From: Nepenthes gracilis | Taxonomy: Eukaryota; Streptophyta; Magnoliopsida; Caryophyllales; Nepenthaceae | DNA: 64,000 nt | Assembly (NCBI GenBank): GCA_033239525.1 | Contig: BSYO01000010.1 | Span: 14,290,042 to 14,354,041, forward strand | Direction: 5' to 3' | Shown: piece by piece, positions 61,901-64,000 of the stretch | Numbering within the stretch: position 1 is the stretch's first letter | How the letters are laid out: each line of letters opens with the position of its first letter | The notes under the pieces: model-generated | The model's input: only the letters and a program-made list of their open reading frames with translations | Databases searched by the model: none | Told to the model about the DNA's origin: nothing | Made by a program: the position numbers and the translations under genes

Positions 61901-62035
61901 CTAATAATACATTTTTCTAACGTTTTTTGTAACTATTTTTTAACTACGCTTTGATGCGTTTAAAATAAAATAATTATTTTAGAAATGAAATAATGTGAGA
62001 ATAAAATAGTTATTTTAGGAAATATAATATAAAAC

Positions 62036-62184
62036 ATAATAATAATAATGAATAATATTTTGTTTGGTTAAAATAAGGTTAATGATAATAATAATTAATG
62101 ATAATAGTAATAGAATAATAATAATAATAATATAATAAACATAATAATAATAATTAGAAATAATAATAATAATAATTATAAAAC

Positions 62185-62217
<33 letters not shown>

Positions 62218-62409
62218 GTAATAATAATATAATAAACAATAATAAGAAAATATATTACAAATAATAATAATAATAATAATAATAAAACATATAATAATTA
62301 AATATAATAATAATTATAATAATTATTATTATAATTATAAAACATAATTAAAATAATAATAATAATAATTATAATAATTATTATTATAAAACATAATAAT
62401 AATTAATTA

Positions 62410-62445
<36 letters not shown>
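62036..62445. repeat. (AAT)n / (TAA)n tract
   Basis: About 400 bp built almost entirely of AAT/TAA units, interrupted by ATAAAACATAAT-like words that recur several times. Local TTATTATTATAA inversions allow hairpins. Confidence 0.95.
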
Positions 62446-62447
<2 letters not shown>

Positions 62448-62604
62448 TTTTTCGATATATTTATTTTTATTTAAATTTATAATCAAATAGAAGAATATCT
62501 ATTATTTAGAAATAAAAATTCTATTCCTACCTTATTTCAGTAACTAATCACGGGATAATTCTTTAACTCTAAAACAAACATTGATATGTTCTTGTATGAA
62601 ATAT

Positions 62605-62900
62605 AAGGATGTGCAATCTTAAATTTTGGATAATAAAAAAGAATAAATTTAGAATTCTAAGAGAAATGATGAAGATTTAGGCTTGAATTCACATATCTTA
62701 ATTTAAATCTTAATGACACTTCAAAATATTACTCCAAATATCTTCCTTCTTTATTTTATTTTCTCTTATTTTCTTCTCTCTCCCTTTCTTTTAAATTCAT
62801 ATAAAAATAAGCTAAAAAGTTATTAAAATATCTTTTATACATAGACTAATGCACATACACTAGTCATGTGCCTATCAATATAAGTGAATTTCTTAATATA
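62605..62900. repeat. Dispersed repeat, copy 2
   Basis: Divergent copy of 35750-36070 in the same orientation; see that entry for shared words. Confidence 0.6.
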
Positions 62901-63467
62901 TAAAAATATTATTGAACAACTTTAACAGAAAAATAAAATACAAATAAAATAAGCCTTATTTATTTTATTTTTAAAATTAAATTTATATTGATCAATTCAA
63001 TAAAATTAAAACATATTTTGTGAAAAATAATGTAAATATAAATTTTTTTAATTTATAAAATGTAAAATTATATAAAAAAGTGTATATGGGGGACAAAAAA
63101 ATCTTTTTCCTTCTGAAAATATCTATTTATTATTATTTTTTTAGAATTATGAAATTCGATTTAAGTTTTAAAAAAATACAATTAAAATTTTAATTGATAA
63201 ATTAAACACGGTTTTTGAATGATTTATTTTTACTGAAAAACATATTAAAAGAGAGAGAGTATTGCTGTACAGGCCGTAATCAATTTTGAAAGAACACATG
63301 CTTTTGCCCAACCAAAAGACACGAAGAAATAAAAAAGGTTCGGGCAGACCCGGTTCCGGAAGACCCGGTTAGGCAGCAAAAGCAAAAGAGAACCGGCAAT
63401 GAATCAGTAATGGAGACCGCAACCCGATCGAGATGCTTCGGAGCCTTCATCCCTAACAATTCCGACC

Positions 63468-63475
63468 TATAAAAA
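63468..63475 (+). promoter_or_regulatory. TATA box of the DCAF1-like gene
   Basis: TATAAAAA lies 141 bp before the ATG at 63617. The surrounding DNA changes sharply from AT-rich to gene-like composition at about 63260. Confidence 0.5.
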
Positions 63476-63616
63476 CCAGAACTCGAAGAGAAGAAGTACA
63501 GGAGGTAAAGAGAATTGATTGCGAGCACTGTTTGTTCTTTCCGGTAGACACAACCATCAAAGCACAATCGTAACCCAAAAGTTCATGTAGTTTGGGTTTG
63601 CGATTCGCTTCGTGAA

Positions 63617-63858
63617 ATGGAGTCGGCAATGGACGCTTCTCAATCGTTTCCGTCAGGACAATCAACACCGCCGCCGGAGCAACCGTCTCTGGTTTTAGAA
63701 GGCGGTGATGGTGGTGGAGAAGGCGGAGGAGAAGAGGGTGACGAGGAGTTGATGTCGAAAGCTCAAAAGCTTATGGACATGATCACGTCTTCTCAAGATA
63801 ACCCTAACCCGAGGGTGCTCCATGCCCTTGCTTCCATTCTCGAAACAGAAGAATCCAG
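63617..63858 (+). CDS. DCAF1: Probable DCAF1 (DDB1-CUL4 associated factor), first exon only
   Basis: The frame opens at ATG 63617; a second in-frame ATG lies five codons on. The exon ends at 63858 before GTCTCT, leaving two bases of an Arg codon. After an acidic, Gly-rich linker (about residues 28-45) it reads MSKAQKLMDMITSSQDNPNP, then LHALASILETEESR. This matches the conserved N-terminus of plant DCAF1 as I remember it. DCAF1 is a large WD40 protein that brings substrates to the nuclear CUL4-DDB1 ubiquitin ligase. The rest of the gene, including LisH and WD40 domains, is beyond the window, so the call rests on about 40 residues. Confidence 0.65.
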
Positions 63859-64000
63859 GTCTCTGTCTCCTTTCTCCCTCTCTCTGCGGTTTTGTAACCT
63901 TTTTTTTAATACGGACTGTGGATGCTTTTATTTTGTTGTATGTAATCTTAGGGAGTCAGAATAATCATTAGTTCTTTTTAAAAGCCGTAATGTGATGTTC

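Larger units (their letters stand above)
59561..63245. other. AT-rich intergenic DNA
   Basis: No gene is recognised. It holds a gypsy RT fossil (61779-61900), a long AAT tract (62036-62445) and a dispersed repeat (62605-62900). The rest is AT-rich DNA. Confidence 0.6.

Noticed and set aside
62015..62239. Leu/Ile/Tyr-rich hydrophobic frame
   Set aside because: It is the translation of the AAT tract, not a membrane protein gene.
63280..63668. Minus-strand frames overlapping the DCAF1-like first exon
   Set aside because: They lie antisense to a clear promoter, 5' UTR and coding exon and carry no known motif.

Overview
This is a nuclear plant genome segment, most likely a woody eudicot. Genes are split by long AT-rich introns with GT..AG boundaries, proteins match plant-only families, and plant LTR retrotransposons fill the space between genes. 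The species cannot be named from the sequence alone.

Three host genes are visible, all on the + strand. (1) Positions 1-15385 hold the 3' two-thirds of a UBP26-type ubiquitin-specific protease (histone H2B deubiquitinase). Ten exons encode about 774 residues; the N-terminus with the catalytic Cys box lies before the window. (2) Positions 26059-34049 hold a complete five-exon gene for a chloroplast RsmH/MraW-like 16S rRNA (cytosine-N4)-methyltransferase (CMAL type, about 442 aa). (3) Positions 63617-63858 hold the first coding exon of a probable DCAF1, a CUL4-DDB1 substrate receptor; the rest lies beyond the window.

The rest is mainly mobile DNA. 18555-24788 is a decayed Tat-like Ty3/gypsy element on + with TATAT target duplications. 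31560-32446 is a copia LTR-gag fragment in the last intron of the methyltransferase gene. 36525-42632 is a decayed Ty1/copia element on - with AAATT duplications. 42718-43785 is a probable solo LTR of Ogre/Tat type. 43850-44660 is a gypsy integrase fossil. 45135-59560 is a SIRE-like copia element on - that carries gag but no visible pol. A 10.2-kb chromovirus (gypsy, -, 46935-57097) sits inside its gag, marked by an exact 5-bp TTTTC duplication. MITE-like and LINE fragments lie in introns. 59561-63245 is AT-rich DNA with a gypsy RT fossil and a long AAT tract.

The three host genes share no obvious pathway; they appear to be ordinary neighbours separated by retrotransposon blocks. I found no undescribed multi-gene system. 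The most unusual items are the gag-only nested element, a tRNA-like fold in a copia leader, the asymmetric chromovirus LTRs, and GC-rich repeat cassettes shared in style by two different LTR families.
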